This document shows, piece after piece, positions 45,317-53,212 of a stretch of DNA of 64,000 bases. The stretch spans positions 1-64,000 of the forward strand of contig JACCXH010000051.1 in the NCBI GenBank assembly GCA_013697245.1, in the 5' to 3' direction. The notes beneath the pieces were generated by a model. That model did not search any database. It saw nothing but the letters and a program-made list of their open reading frames with translations, and was not told the DNA's origin. Each line of letters starts with the position of its first letter. Position 1 is the first letter of the stretch. The position numbers were made by a program, and so were the translations under genes. Source of the stretch: Bacteroidota bacterium. Lineage in GTDB: Bacteria > Bacteroidota > Bacteroidia > B-17B0 > Aurantibacillaceae.

Positions 45317-46051
45317 GTGAACATAAAAAAGCACATTCCAAATGCCATTACCTGCGGTAACTTATTGTGCGGATGTTTAGCCATTGTAAAAGCCTTTGAA
45401 GGTGATCTTGTTTGGTCGGCATATTTAGTAGGTATTGCATTAGTGCTTGATTTCTTCGATGGTTTTACAGCCCGCTTATTAAATGTAAGTTCTCCAATAG
45501 GAAAAGATCTGGATAGCTTGGCGGACATGGTAACTTTTGGTGTGTTGCCTGCTGTTGTGATGTACAAACTTTGCATGACTATTGAAAATGCATCGCTTAG
45601 TTTTGACTATGTTCCAAATCAAAATTATTGGATGTATTACTTTTGTTTTATTATTGCAATTTTCTCTGCCGTTCGTTTGGCAAAATTTAATAACGATAAA
45701 GGCCAATCTGATTCTTTTATTGGTCTGCCAACTCCCGCAAATGCTATGTTTATTTGTTCTATTCCATTAATTCAAGATAAATTGATGCATACTTATTTTG
45801 AAGTCATTTATACGCCATATGTCTTGTGTCTTGTGTCTTTGATCCTTAGTCTTCTATTGGTAGCCCCAATTCCATTACTCGCCCTTAAATTCAAAAACTT
45901 TGGCTGGGACGATAATAAACTGCGTTTTATCTTAATCGGACTTTCGGTTGTTTGCCTTGTTGTCTTTCAGTTTGTGGGCATTCCAATGATCATTATTCTT
46001 TATATTTTGTTAAGTATTGTGAATAACATATTTTTCAAAAAGCAAGTTTAA
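45317..46051 (+). CDS. pssA: CDP-diacylglycerol-serine O-phosphatidyltransferase
   Basis: I chose the GTG at 45317 (VNIKKHIPNAITCGNLLCGC) instead of the track start at 45248, because the preceding residues are a repeat-derived leader. The 244-aa product has six or more membrane helices and the CDP-alcohol transferase motif DFFDGFTARLL, then GKDLDSLAD (D-x2-DG-x2-AR, G-x3-D-x3-D), intact. It makes phosphatidylserine, precursor of phosphatidylethanolamine, in the inner membrane. A CTTGTGTCTTGTGTCT repeat inside the gene encodes part of a helix (VLCLVSLILS). Confidence 0.9.
   Translation: MNIKKHIPNAITCGNLLCGCLAIVKAFEGDLVWSAYLVGIALVLDFFDGFTARLLNVSSPIGKDLDSLADMVTFGVLPAVVMYKLCMTIENASLSFDYVPNQNYWMYYFCFIIAIFSAVRLAKFNNDKGQSDSFIGLPTPANAMFICSIPLIQDKLMHTYFEVIYTPYVLCLVSLILSLLLVAPIPLLALKFKNFGWDDNKLRFILIGLSVVCLVVFQFVGIPMIIILYILLSIVNNIFFKKQV
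45821..45853. repeat. GTCTTGTGTCTTG repeat inside pssA (related leader copy at 45287-45316)
   Basis: GTCTTGTGTCTTGTGTCTTTG is a tandem of a 7-base unit within the coding frame. The pssA leader has AGAAACAAGACAC and GAAACAAGAAAC, the same motif in reverse orientation. The in-frame copy encodes hydrophobic residues in a helix. Confidence 0.6.
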
Positions 46052-46054
46052 TCC

Positions 46055-46062
46055 TACTTTTG
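46055..46062 (+). promoter_or_regulatory. Candidate -7 element for purS
   Basis: TACTTTTG fits TAnnTTTG and lies 22 bases before the purS ATG, just after the pssA stop. The upstream -33 region is T-rich (TTTTTC) but lacks a perfect TTTG. Confidence 0.5.
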
Positions 46063-46084
46063 TTAACCTAAATCAACACACAAA

Positions 46085-46342
46085 ATGGCAAAATTTATTG
46101 CAGATATTGATGTAATGCCGCTTCGCGCATTGCTAGACCCACAAGGAAAAGCCGTAACAGGCTCTATGAAGAACCTTAACCTGGGCGAGATAGAGAACGT
46201 TCGTATTGGTAAGCACATAACCCTTGAAATTGACGCTACAGACGAAAATGCCGCGAAAGTGAAGGTTGATGAGGCCTGCAAAAAGCTGCTTTGTAACCAA
46301 ATTATGGAGTTTTACGAATTTAAGCTAACTTCTGCCAAATAG
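46085..46342 (+). CDS. purS: Phosphoribosylformylglycinamidine synthase subunit PurS
   Basis: The 85-aa product (KFIADIDVMPLRALLDPQGK, AVTGSMKNLNLGEIENVRIGKHITLE, VDEACKKLLCNQIMEFYEF) has the PurS fold signature (LLDPQG, AVTGSM, GKH). PurS joins PurL and PurQ in the FGAM synthase complex of purine synthesis. It is separated from purL/purQ, which are not in this window, so it may be the sole purS of the genome. Its own -7 box precedes it, and the metK -33 element begins one base after its stop. Confidence 0.9.
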   Translation: MAKFIADIDVMPLRALLDPQGKAVTGSMKNLNLGEIENVRIGKHITLEIDATDENAAKVKVDEACKKLLCNQIMEFYEFKLTSAK

Positions 46343-46373
46343 TTTGTTTATTCTTAGCATTCAACTATATTTG
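46343..46373 (+). promoter_or_regulatory. metK promoter, TTTG-N19-TATATTTG
   Basis: TTTG (46343-46346), exactly 19 bases, then TATATTTG (46366-46373) matches the Bacteroidota housekeeping consensus TTTG-N19-TAnnTTTG. It lies 47 bases before the metK ATG, and no riboswitch-sized leader exists. Confidence 0.85.
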
Positions 46374-46420
46374 AAACTCAAATTAAAATTTTAAAATCAT
46401 AAATTCTTAGAAAATCCATT

Positions 46421-47674
46421 ATGGGATATTTATTTACATCAGAGTCAGTGTCAGAAGGACACCCGGATAAAGTAGCCGATCAAATTTCGGATGCGTTAAT
46501 TGATAATTTTTTAGCTTTCGATCCAAATAGTAAAGTTGCTTGCGAAACACTAGTTACAACAGGACAAGTTATTTTGGCAGGTGAAGTAAAATCAAAAGCA
46601 TATTTAGATGTGCAGGAAATTGCACGTGAAGTAATTCGTAAAATTGGTTATACCAAGTCAGAATATATGTTCGAGGCAAACTCTTGCGGTATCTTATCTG
46701 CCATTCACGAACAATCATCTGATATCAACCAGGGTGTAGATAAAAAGAAAAAAGAAGAACAAGGTGCAGGAGACCAGGGTATGATGTTTGGTTATGCCAC
46801 CAACGAAACTGCTAACTACATGCCTTTGGCTTTAGATCTTGCTCATGGTATTTTAATAGAATTAGCTGCACTTCGCCGCGAGAATAAAGAAATAAAATAT
46901 TTACGTCCGGATGCAAAATCACAGGTTACTTTAGAGTACAGTGATGATAATGTGCCTGTGCGTATTGATGCGATCGTGGTTTCAACACAACATGATGATT
47001 TTGCTGATGAACCAAAAATGTTAGCTAAAATTAAAAAAGACATCGTTGATATTTTAATTCCCCGCGTTAAAAAGAAATATCCAAAATACGCGCACTTATT
47101 CAACAATAAAATTAATTACCATATAAATCCAACAGGTAAATTTGTTATCGGTGGTCCGCATGGTGATACAGGTTTAACAGGCCGTAAAATTATTGTAGAT
47201 ACTTATGGTGGTAAAGGTGCTCACGGTGGTGGTGCTTTCTCCGGTAAAGATCCAAGTAAAGTTGACCGTTCTGCTGCTTATGCAACGCGTCATATCGCAA
47301 AAAATTTAGTTGCCGCAGGTATTTGTACAGAAGTATTGGTACAGGTTTCTTACGCAATTGGTGTTGCACAACCAATGGGTATCTTTGTTGATACTTATGG
47401 CACTGCAAAAGTAAAAATGACAGATGGTCAAATAGCTAAAATTGTAGAAAGTGTTTTTGATATGCGTCCATACTTTATTGAGCAACGTTTTAAATTACGT
47501 ACTCCAATGTATAGCGAAACTGCTGCTTATGGGCACATGGGTCGTAAGAATGAAGTAGTAACAAAAACATTTAAATCGCCTGATGGAAAAACAAAAACGA
47601 TGAAAGTAGAATTATTTACCTGGGAAAAATTAGACTACGTTGCTAAAGTAAAAGCAGCTTTTAAAATAAAATAA
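46421..47674 (+). CDS. metK: S-adenosylmethionine synthase
   Basis: The 417-aa product has the family motifs [35 protein letters not shown], the central [20 protein letters not shown], and [19 protein letters not shown] (substrate and phosphate binding). It makes S-adenosylmethionine from methionine and ATP in the cytoplasm. Length is normal for the Bacteroidota type. It has a clean promoter and terminator, so it is a single-gene unit. No irregularities seen. Confidence 0.97.
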   Translation: MGYLFTSESVSEGHPDKVADQISDALIDNFLAFDPNSKVACETLVTTGQVILAGEVKSKAYLDVQEIAREVIRKIGYTKSEYMFEANSCGILSAIHEQSSDINQGVDKKKKEEQGAGDQGMMFGYATNETANYMPLALDLAHGILIELAALRRENKEIKYLRPDAKSQVTLEYSDDNVPVRIDAIVVSTQHDDFADEPKMLAKIKKDIVDILIPRVKKKYPKYAHLFNNKINYHINPTGKFVIGGPHGDTGLTGRKIIVDTYGGKGAHGGGAFSGKDPSKVDRSAAYATRHIAKNLVAAGICTEVLVQVSYAIGVAQPMGIFVDTYGTAKVKMTDGQIAKIVESVFDMRPYFIEQRFKLRTPMYSETAAYGHMGRKNEVVTKTFKSPDGKTKTMKVELFTWEKLDYVAKVKAAFKIK

Positions 47675-47690
47675 TTTTTAAGCAAGACAT

Positions 47691-47722
47691 AAAAAAGGCT
47701 ATCAGAAATGGTAGCCTTTTTT
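47691..47722 (+). terminator. Terminator of metK
   Basis: AAAAAAGGCTATC and GGTAGCCTTTTTT form a stem of about 12 pairs with a short loop (AGAAAT), ending in TTTTTTG. It lies 17 bases after the metK stop. Confidence 0.85.
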
Positions 47723-47737
47723 GTTTTAATATTATTT

Positions 47738-47760
47738 GGTCGTTGAGCTTGTCGAAACGA
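47738..47760. repeat. Short dispersed repeat GGTCGTTGAGCTTGTCGAAACGA
   Basis: An imperfect palindrome (TCGTT/AACGA ends, GAGCTTGTCG centre) between the metK terminator and the mnmA stop. I recognise this string as a recurring intergenic element in Bacteroidota. The ORF at 47736 (VVELVETK) is its translation, not a gene. Confidence 0.5.
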
Positions 47761-47771
47761 AAAATAGAATT

Positions 47772-48869
47772 TTAAATCAAAACCTTCCTATTAATGAACC
47801 CACCACCTACAAGGTCCTCACCTTCATAAATAACAGCGCTTTGTCCTGGTGCCACACCATTTACGGGTTGGTGAAAAATAACATCCAGTTTATTATCTAT
47901 GGTATTAATTGTAGCTAAAGTTCCGGGATCTTTATAACGGATCTTTGTTAAGCCAACAAAATCGTGCGGAAGCGTTTCGTATTTTATCAAATTAAAATCA
48001 CGCACGGTTAAATGATTTTCTTCAAGATCATCTTTATCTCCTAAGATCACCGTATTGGTCTCAGGAATTATTTCTTTTACAAAAACCGGTACACCCATCG
48101 CAATTTCTAGACCTTTGCGTTGCCCAACGGTAAAGTAGGGGTAACCTTTATGTTTACCTACTTTTTTGTCTTTATAAATAAAATCGCCACCGGCTACTTT
48201 TGCTTCCAACTCAGGAATACGGTGATTTAAAAAAGCACGGTAATCATTATCAGGTACAAAACAAATATCATAACTCTCGCTTTTGTTGGCCAAATCATAA
48301 AAGCCGGCATCTTTTGCCATTTGCTTTATCTCTGTTTTTTTAAAGCCGCCTAAAGGGAACATGGTGCGATTTAAACAATCTTGGTCCAAGCCCCACAAGA
48401 CATATGTTTGATCCTTGGTATGATCAACGCCTTTATGAATAATGGTTCTGTTATTTTCTTTTCTTACGCGAGCATAATGTCCTGTTGCAATAAATTCGCA
48501 GTCCAGCATATTAGCGCGTTTTAAAAGTGCATCCCATTTAATATGTGTGTTACATAAAACGCAAGGGTTAGGGGTACGGCCTGCTAAATATTCCTCCACA
48601 AAATTATCAATGATCTGTGTTCCAAACTCACCGCGGATATCTAAAATATAATGAGGAAAACCAAAAGACACTGCCATGGTACGGGCATCGTTTATACTAT
48701 CCAGGCTGCAGCAACCTGTTTCGCGTTTGCTTGATCCGGAGCTTTCATAATCCCATGTTTTCATGGTTATCCCTATCACTTCATAACCTTGCTCATGCAG
48801 CATCATAGCAGTAACGCTGCTATCAATACCACCACTCATGGCTACTAATACTTTTCCGTGCTTACTCAT
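47772..48869 (-). CDS. mnmA: tRNA-specific 2-thiouridylase MnmA
   Basis: The 365-aa product has the PP-loop AMSGGIDSSVTAMMLHEQGY, the catalytic Cys in NPCVLCNTHIKWDALL, GHYARV, KDQTYVLWGLDQDC, and the second Cys in SYDICFVPDNDY. It then has the C-terminal beta-barrel. It thiolates uridine 34 of tRNAs for Lys, Glu and Gln. Its start codon abuts the stop of the MORN-repeat gene, so they share an mRNA. Everything needed for activity is present. Confidence 0.95.
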   Translation of the reverse strand: MSKHGKVLVAMSGGIDSSVTAMMLHEQGYEVIGITMKTWDYESSGSSKRETGCCSLDSINDARTMAVSFGFPHYILDIRGEFGTQIIDNFVEEYLAGRTPNPCVLCNTHIKWDALLKRANMLDCEFIATGHYARVRKENNRTIIHKGVDHTKDQTYVLWGLDQDCLNRTMFPLGGFKKTEIKQMAKDAGFYDLANKSESYDICFVPDNDYRAFLNHRIPELEAKVAGGDFIYKDKKVGKHKGYPYFTVGQRKGLEIAMGVPVFVKEIIPETNTVILGDKDDLEENHLTVRDFNLIKYETLPHDFVGLTKIRYKDPGTLATINTIDNKLDVIFHQPVNGVAPGQSAVIYEGEDLVGGGFINRKVLI

Positions 48870-49664
48870 TTATTTTTTAGCTCCTTTTTTTGCATCTTCT
48901 TTTGATGTAACGGTAGTTGTAATTGTTGTGCCGCTTTTCTTTCCTTTATTAAAAAATTCGTCGGTTTCTTTTTGTGTGGCTTTTTTACCCTCTTTGTACA
49001 ATTCTTTTTCTTTTATTTTTCCATTCTCTTCTTTATAGATCCATGGTCCGTTTTTTCTATCTTTTATATAATAGCCTGTAGCAACTTCGGTTCCATTTGG
49101 AAAATAATAACTTACTTTTCCTTCTAAAAGCCCGTCTTTATATTGACCTTGTCCTTTTAAAATTTTACCATCAAAATATTGTTTAAAAGGCCCGTTTAAT
49201 ACATCTGCTTTGTATGTTTTTTCTTCGGCTACTTTTCCATCAGGTAAATACACGTAACTAATTCCCTCTTTTTTTCCGTTAACGTATTTGTCTTTTGAGA
49301 TCAATAAACCTGCTTCATCGTAAAATAACCAAATGCTATCGCGGCTTAAGGCAGAAAGTACTTCGCTGTTATATTTTCCTTCACCCATGCGTTTGCCGGT
49401 GTAATGAAATAATTTTGCATAAGCGGTTTTACCGCCTTTTTTAAAATCTATTATGGCGCGTATAGAATCGTTTGGATAATAATATTTAAATTTCCCAAGA
49501 GGTTTATCGTCTTTAAACTCTCCTTCAAAAACAAGTTTATTTGTTTTCTCATCTTTTTGTTTCCAATAGCCTTGTTTTTTTCCATTGACATCGGTTGTTT
49601 GTCCGTAGAAGAAAACATAGTTTAAGATGAACCCAATAAATAATAATTTCCTCATAAAAGCCAT
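48870..49664 (-). CDS. MORN-repeat secreted protein (YwqK-like)
   Basis: The 264-aa product has a signal peptide (LLFIGFILNYVFFYGQ) and about seven MORN-type repeats (GYWKQKDEKTNKLVFEGEF, GKRMGEGKYNSEVLSAL, NGPFKQYFDGKILKGQG, EGKVSYYFPNGTEVATGYY, NGPWIYKEENGKIKEKELY), then a Lys/Thr-rich tail. It may be the antitoxin-like YwqK family by annotation habit, but nothing here supports a toxin. It is upstream of mnmA with no gap. The start could also be the ATG at residue 4 (MRKLLF). Confidence 0.75.
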   Translation of the reverse strand: MAFMRKLLFIGFILNYVFFYGQTTDVNGKKQGYWKQKDEKTNKLVFEGEFKDDKPLGKFKYYYPNDSIRAIIDFKKGGKTAYAKLFHYTGKRMGEGKYNSEVLSALSRDSIWLFYDEAGLLISKDKYVNGKKEGISYVYLPDGKVAEEKTYKADVLNGPFKQYFDGKILKGQGQYKDGLLEGKVSYYFPNGTEVATGYYIKDRKNGPWIYKEENGKIKEKELYKEGKKATQKETDEFFNKGKKSGTTITTTVTSKEDAKKGAKK

Positions 49665-49771
49665 AATGTAATTAATTTATAAAGATACAGGAATTTTGCT
49701 TACACCTAAGCCTGGTTTTTAACACCAAACTTAAGTATTGTTAAATACGAAAAATACTGTGATAGTAATGC

Positions 49772-50173
49772 TTACAATAGTTTTACCTTGTATTTGGCTG
49801 CCATTTTTTGTAGCTGTTCTTCGCTAATGTTATGGGTGTTTTTATGGCCCGGGTAATTTTCGACTGTTACTACAAAAATCGAGTAATTAAACTCCGCAGC
49901 TAATTTAAAATAGGGTTCAATTTCCCAATTCAGGCTAAAAACATTATCAATAAATATTTTTTCTGTTTCATTTTGCATGGCCTGTTTGGTTTGAGCCTCA
50001 CAATTTTTATAGGCTAAATGATTTTTATCGAACTGAAAATTATACTCGTCAGTTTTAGGATCCGTAAAATAACTATCAATAGAAAATACAGGCCATTTGT
50101 TCTCACTTAATAGTTTTGCTAAGGTTGTTTTTCCGGAGCCGGGCAAGCCTCTTAAAATAATAAGCGAGTTCAT
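49772..50173 (-). CDS. Small P-loop ATP-binding protein (kinase-like)
   Basis: The 133-aa product has Walker A LRGLPGSGKTTLAKLL at residues 6-21 and a possible Walker B-like IFVVTVENYPGHKN near 98. Length and the N-terminal motif fit small AAA_33-type zeta/polynucleotide kinase-like proteins. The middle (FSIDSYFTDPKTDEYNFQ) is typical of this group. Substrate unknown. It starts 4 bases after the phosphatase gene's stop on the same strand. Confidence 0.75.
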   Translation of the reverse strand: MNSLIILRGLPGSGKTTLAKLLSENKWPVFSIDSYFTDPKTDEYNFQFDKNHLAYKNCEAQTKQAMQNETEKIFIDNVFSLNWEIEPYFKLAAEFNYSIFVVTVENYPGHKNTHNISEEQLQKMAAKYKVKLL

Positions 50174-50177
50174 GTAA

Positions 50178-52436
50178 TTAAATCTTTATTCCAATTACGC
50201 AAATATCGTCTACCTGTTCTAAATTTCCCTGCCAGGTAATAATGGCATCTGACAATATTTTTTTCTGTTCCTCTAATGGCTTGCTTGCCATGGAAAGTAT
50301 ATGACCTGTTAATTGTTTGTACTTGAATTTTTTTCCTTTAGGCCCGCCAAACTGATCGTAATAACCATCAGAGAACATGTACATCACATCTTCATCCTGA
50401 ATGTTAATTTCCTGTTGAGTGAATAATTTGCAAGTGCTGTCCTGAACCCCACCTATGGCATGCTTGTCGGGTTTTAATTCTATCAACTGCTCAGCTCTTC
50501 TTATAACTAAAGGCCGATTAGCACCTGCGTAAGTTAATTTTTTATGGGCTTTATCTATTACGCAAATCACCATATCCATACCATCGTTATTTGCCTCTTT
50601 GCTCTCTCGTTTGTTTAAAGCGTTGGTAACTCGTTTATCCAAAATATTCAAAATTCTTCCGGGAGCAATAGTGCCTTCTTCTAAAATAATTTGATTTAAT
50701 AAATTATGTCCGAGTATCGACATAAAAGCGCCGGGAACACCATGGCCTGTGCAATCGCCAACAACAATAATGGTTTTATCACCAACCTCTTCGAACCAAT
50801 AAAAATCGCCACTAACAATATCTTTTGGACGGAACAACACAAACGATTCGGCAAAAAAAGTATTTAAAACATCCGTTTCAGGAAACACAGCTTCCTGCAA
50901 TCGTTTAGCATATTGAATACTATCGGTTATATCTTTATTTTTTTCTTTTATAATTGCATTCTGATAATTTATTTCATTAACCTGTTTTGATAATAAGCGG
51001 CTTGTTTTACGTTTATTGATAAATGCAACAATAGAGATACCCGCAATAATTAAAACCAAAATGCAACCGGCGATCATGGCATTGCGCTGGGTAGCTTGTT
51101 GTTTAACAACAGCATTACTTTTATCCAACTCTACTTTTTGTAGCGCGATCTCTTTTTCTTTTTTCTCGGTATCGTATTGTTTTTCGAGATTACTTAAATA
51201 CTCAGCATTACTTTGATTATCGAGACTATCATTCAGGTAACGGTGTTCAAGCAAGGTATTAAATGCCGATTTGTAATCTTTCATTTCTGAGTATGCAAAG
51301 GCTAGGGCTTCTGTAATTTCACTGCGGTAAAGCAATTGTTTGGTTTCCACTTTACTTGCAATCTCCATTGCCATTTTTAAATAAGCAATTGCTTTTTGAT
51401 GCTGACCCAGCTTTGAATAATAAGAACCTAACGAACGGTAGATAAAAGATTCTTTGGAAATATCGCCGTTGCGTTTTAGTATCTCTAACGCTTCTTCACA
51501 ATTAATAATTGCTTTTTTATAATCGCCTTTTGAAGCATAGTTATGCGAGATGTTTGTTAGTAACAGCGCCACAGAACCTTCTCTTCCTTCCTGCCTGTAC
51601 AATTCTAGCGATCTTTGTTCGTACTCAAGTTCTTTATCTAAATTGCCCAACTCGCCATACATGGCTGCTGATAAGTAAAGGGCCTCTGCTTCTAAACTTT
51701 TAATTTTAATTTCGCGGGCTAAGGCCAATTCTTTTTCGTAATAGTCCAGCGCTTTCTCTCTAAAATTTTGACGTTTAAATACAGAGCCAATAAAATGCAA
51801 TAAATGTCCGAATTCCTCGCTCCGCCATTTGTTCTTTTCAAACAAGCGTTGCGATTCAATATAATTATCCATGGCAGTTTTGTAATCGCCATTATCATAA
51901 TGCGCGCGACCTTTTTTCATTAAAATATCACTTAGCAATTTTTCGTCACCTGTTTTTGCAATAGTTAATGCGCTGTCAAAATAAGTAATACATTGTTTTG
52001 AAAGGTCCTCGCTCTGCATATGATCAGCAATGCGCATATAAAATCTTGCTTGCCATTCAGGATTTTTCTCTGATTTTGCTCTAGCAAGGCCAAGGTCCCA
52101 ATATATTCTTGCCTTTTGAAACATGCCATTGTTCTTGCAAATCTTTGCCATTTTTTCAAATGCCCTGAAAACAAAATTATTGGGTGAAAGAGAATTTAAG
52201 GTATAGTAGGCTTTTTTTACTTCGTGATAACCTTTAACCGAATCTTCTTTCATTAAAAGACTGGCGATCTTTAATTGCGCGTTAATTTTTACCGTATCGT
52301 TTTTAGAAGTTTTAATGATGGTATAAAGCGAATCTATTTTACGGCCGTTATCAGCAAATACATTAAAATCAAAAGCCAAGGCAATAACTACGAAAATAAA
52401 TTTCGCGGCGAATGTATTTATAACGTTAATTTGCAT
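50178..52436 (-). CDS. TPR membrane protein with C-terminal SpoIIE/PP2C phosphatase
   Basis: The 752-aa product has a signal peptide (KFIFVVIALAFDFNVFA), about ten TPR units outside the cytoplasm to about 440, a membrane helix (IAGCILVLIIAGISIVAFI), a coiled coil, the junction DSIQYAKRLQEAVFPE, then a SpoIIE-type PP2C domain. Its metal-binding motifs are KDIVSGDFYWFEEV and VVGDCTGHGVPGAFM (near residue 560), then MYMFSDGYYDQFGG and ICVIGIKI. Such phosphatases usually act on STAS antagonists; no such pair is obvious nearby, although the SpoIIAA-like protein at 5 kb is a candidate fold. All metal residues look intact. Confidence 0.92.
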   Translation of the reverse strand: MQINVINTFAAKFIFVVIALAFDFNVFADNGRKIDSLYTIIKTSKNDTVKINAQLKIASLLMKEDSVKGYHEVKKAYYTLNSLSPNNFVFRAFEKMAKICKNNGMFQKARIYWDLGLARAKSEKNPEWQARFYMRIADHMQSEDLSKQCITYFDSALTIAKTGDEKLLSDILMKKGRAHYDNGDYKTAMDNYIESQRLFEKNKWRSEEFGHLLHFIGSVFKRQNFREKALDYYEKELALAREIKIKSLEAEALYLSAAMYGELGNLDKELEYEQRSLELYRQEGREGSVALLLTNISHNYASKGDYKKAIINCEEALEILKRNGDISKESFIYRSLGSYYSKLGQHQKAIAYLKMAMEIASKVETKQLLYRSEITEALAFAYSEMKDYKSAFNTLLEHRYLNDSLDNQSNAEYLSNLEKQYDTEKKEKEIALQKVELDKSNAVVKQQATQRNAMIAGCILVLIIAGISIVAFINKRKTSRLLSKQVNEINYQNAIIKEKNKDITDSIQYAKRLQEAVFPETDVLNTFFAESFVLFRPKDIVSGDFYWFEEVGDKTIIVVGDCTGHGVPGAFMSILGHNLLNQIILEEGTIAPGRILNILDKRVTNALNKRESKEANNDGMDMVICVIDKAHKKLTYAGANRPLVIRRAEQLIELKPDKHAIGGVQDSTCKLFTQQEINIQDEDVMYMFSDGYYDQFGGPKGKKFKYKQLTGHILSMASKPLEEQKKILSDAIITWQGNLEQVDDICVIGIKI

Positions 52437-52494
52437 TTTGGGATAGCGTAACGAAGATAGAAAAATTTATTGAAATCTAATAGAATATCAACTA

Positions 52495-53163
52495 TTAACG
52501 AAGATTGTACGCAAGAAAAAGGCTGCTCGTTAAAACCACTCGCGAATCACCAAAATCCGGCGACTCTATATATTGTTTTAAACCAAGCATTAAATAATGT
52601 CTTGGTTTTAATTTGAATGCCTGGCTTATTTCAAAATTAAGAAAAAAATGATGTTTAGAGACGTATAATTTAATGTCTGTTTCATATTCTGTAGACTTTC
52701 CGTAGGCGTAGCTGACTCCATGCAGTTTTCCTTTTAGAGATAGTGTTTCTCCATAATTTAATCAGACACCAATATTAAAATTTCGTCGCTTACCATATCT
52801 CTTAGATTGAAAAACGCCAACATAAATCGCATCATATTCAAAATCGCCGGAAATGTAATTGCCACCGCCTAAGCCGCTATAATCTGATTCCCCATAACCT
52901 TTCCTATAACATATACCTGTTGTAAGTGTTGTAACCCATCTTTTTTTATTTGGAATTAAAAGTCGATAAAAAAAATTGTAACCGGGAGTCTCATAAAAGA
53001 CCTGCGTGAATTCATGTCCTGTATATTTTTGCGAGTAGGGAACACGTTGTATTTCAAATCCAATAATGTGCTGTATTTTCTTCAAAAGACTATCCTGAGA
53101 AAAAACACTTCCTGGGTTTAAAAGCAGAAAAGACGAAAATATAATTATAAATACTTTACACAT
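52495..53163 (-). pseudogene. Outer-membrane beta-barrel protein with an in-frame TGA
   Basis: The track ORF (52762-53163, 133 aa) starts with a signal peptide (FIIIFSSFLLLNPGSVFSQ) and stops at KRRNFNIGV, TGA (52762-52764). Reading on in the same frame I get LNYGETLSLKGKLHGVSYAY, further barrel strands, and a natural TAA at 52495-52497 after SSLFLAYNLR. A CGA-to-TGA change would explain it (NIGV-R-LNYG). The full protein would be 222 residues. Either a nonsense mutation or a sequencing error; I see no sign of stop-codon recoding elsewhere. Confidence 0.8.
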
Positions 53164-53212
53164 AAAATCGACGATAATAAAAATTCTTGAGCTTTTTTTA
53201 TTTCGATAAACA

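Noticed and set aside
47736-47918. 60-aa ORF after metK
   Set aside because: It begins with the translation of a short dispersed repeat (VVELVETK) and is antisense to the end of mnmA.
48870-49664. YwqK-type antitoxin with a toxin partner
   Set aside because: MORN repeats fit, but the protein is secreted, lies flush with mnmA, and no toxin-like gene is next to it.
32680-52764. TGA recoded as a sense codon
   Set aside because: TGA interrupts two genes in frame, but the CHAP gene (24444) and the 162-aa membrane gene end naturally in TGA, and TGG is used normally for tryptophan. Two isolated nonsense changes are simpler.
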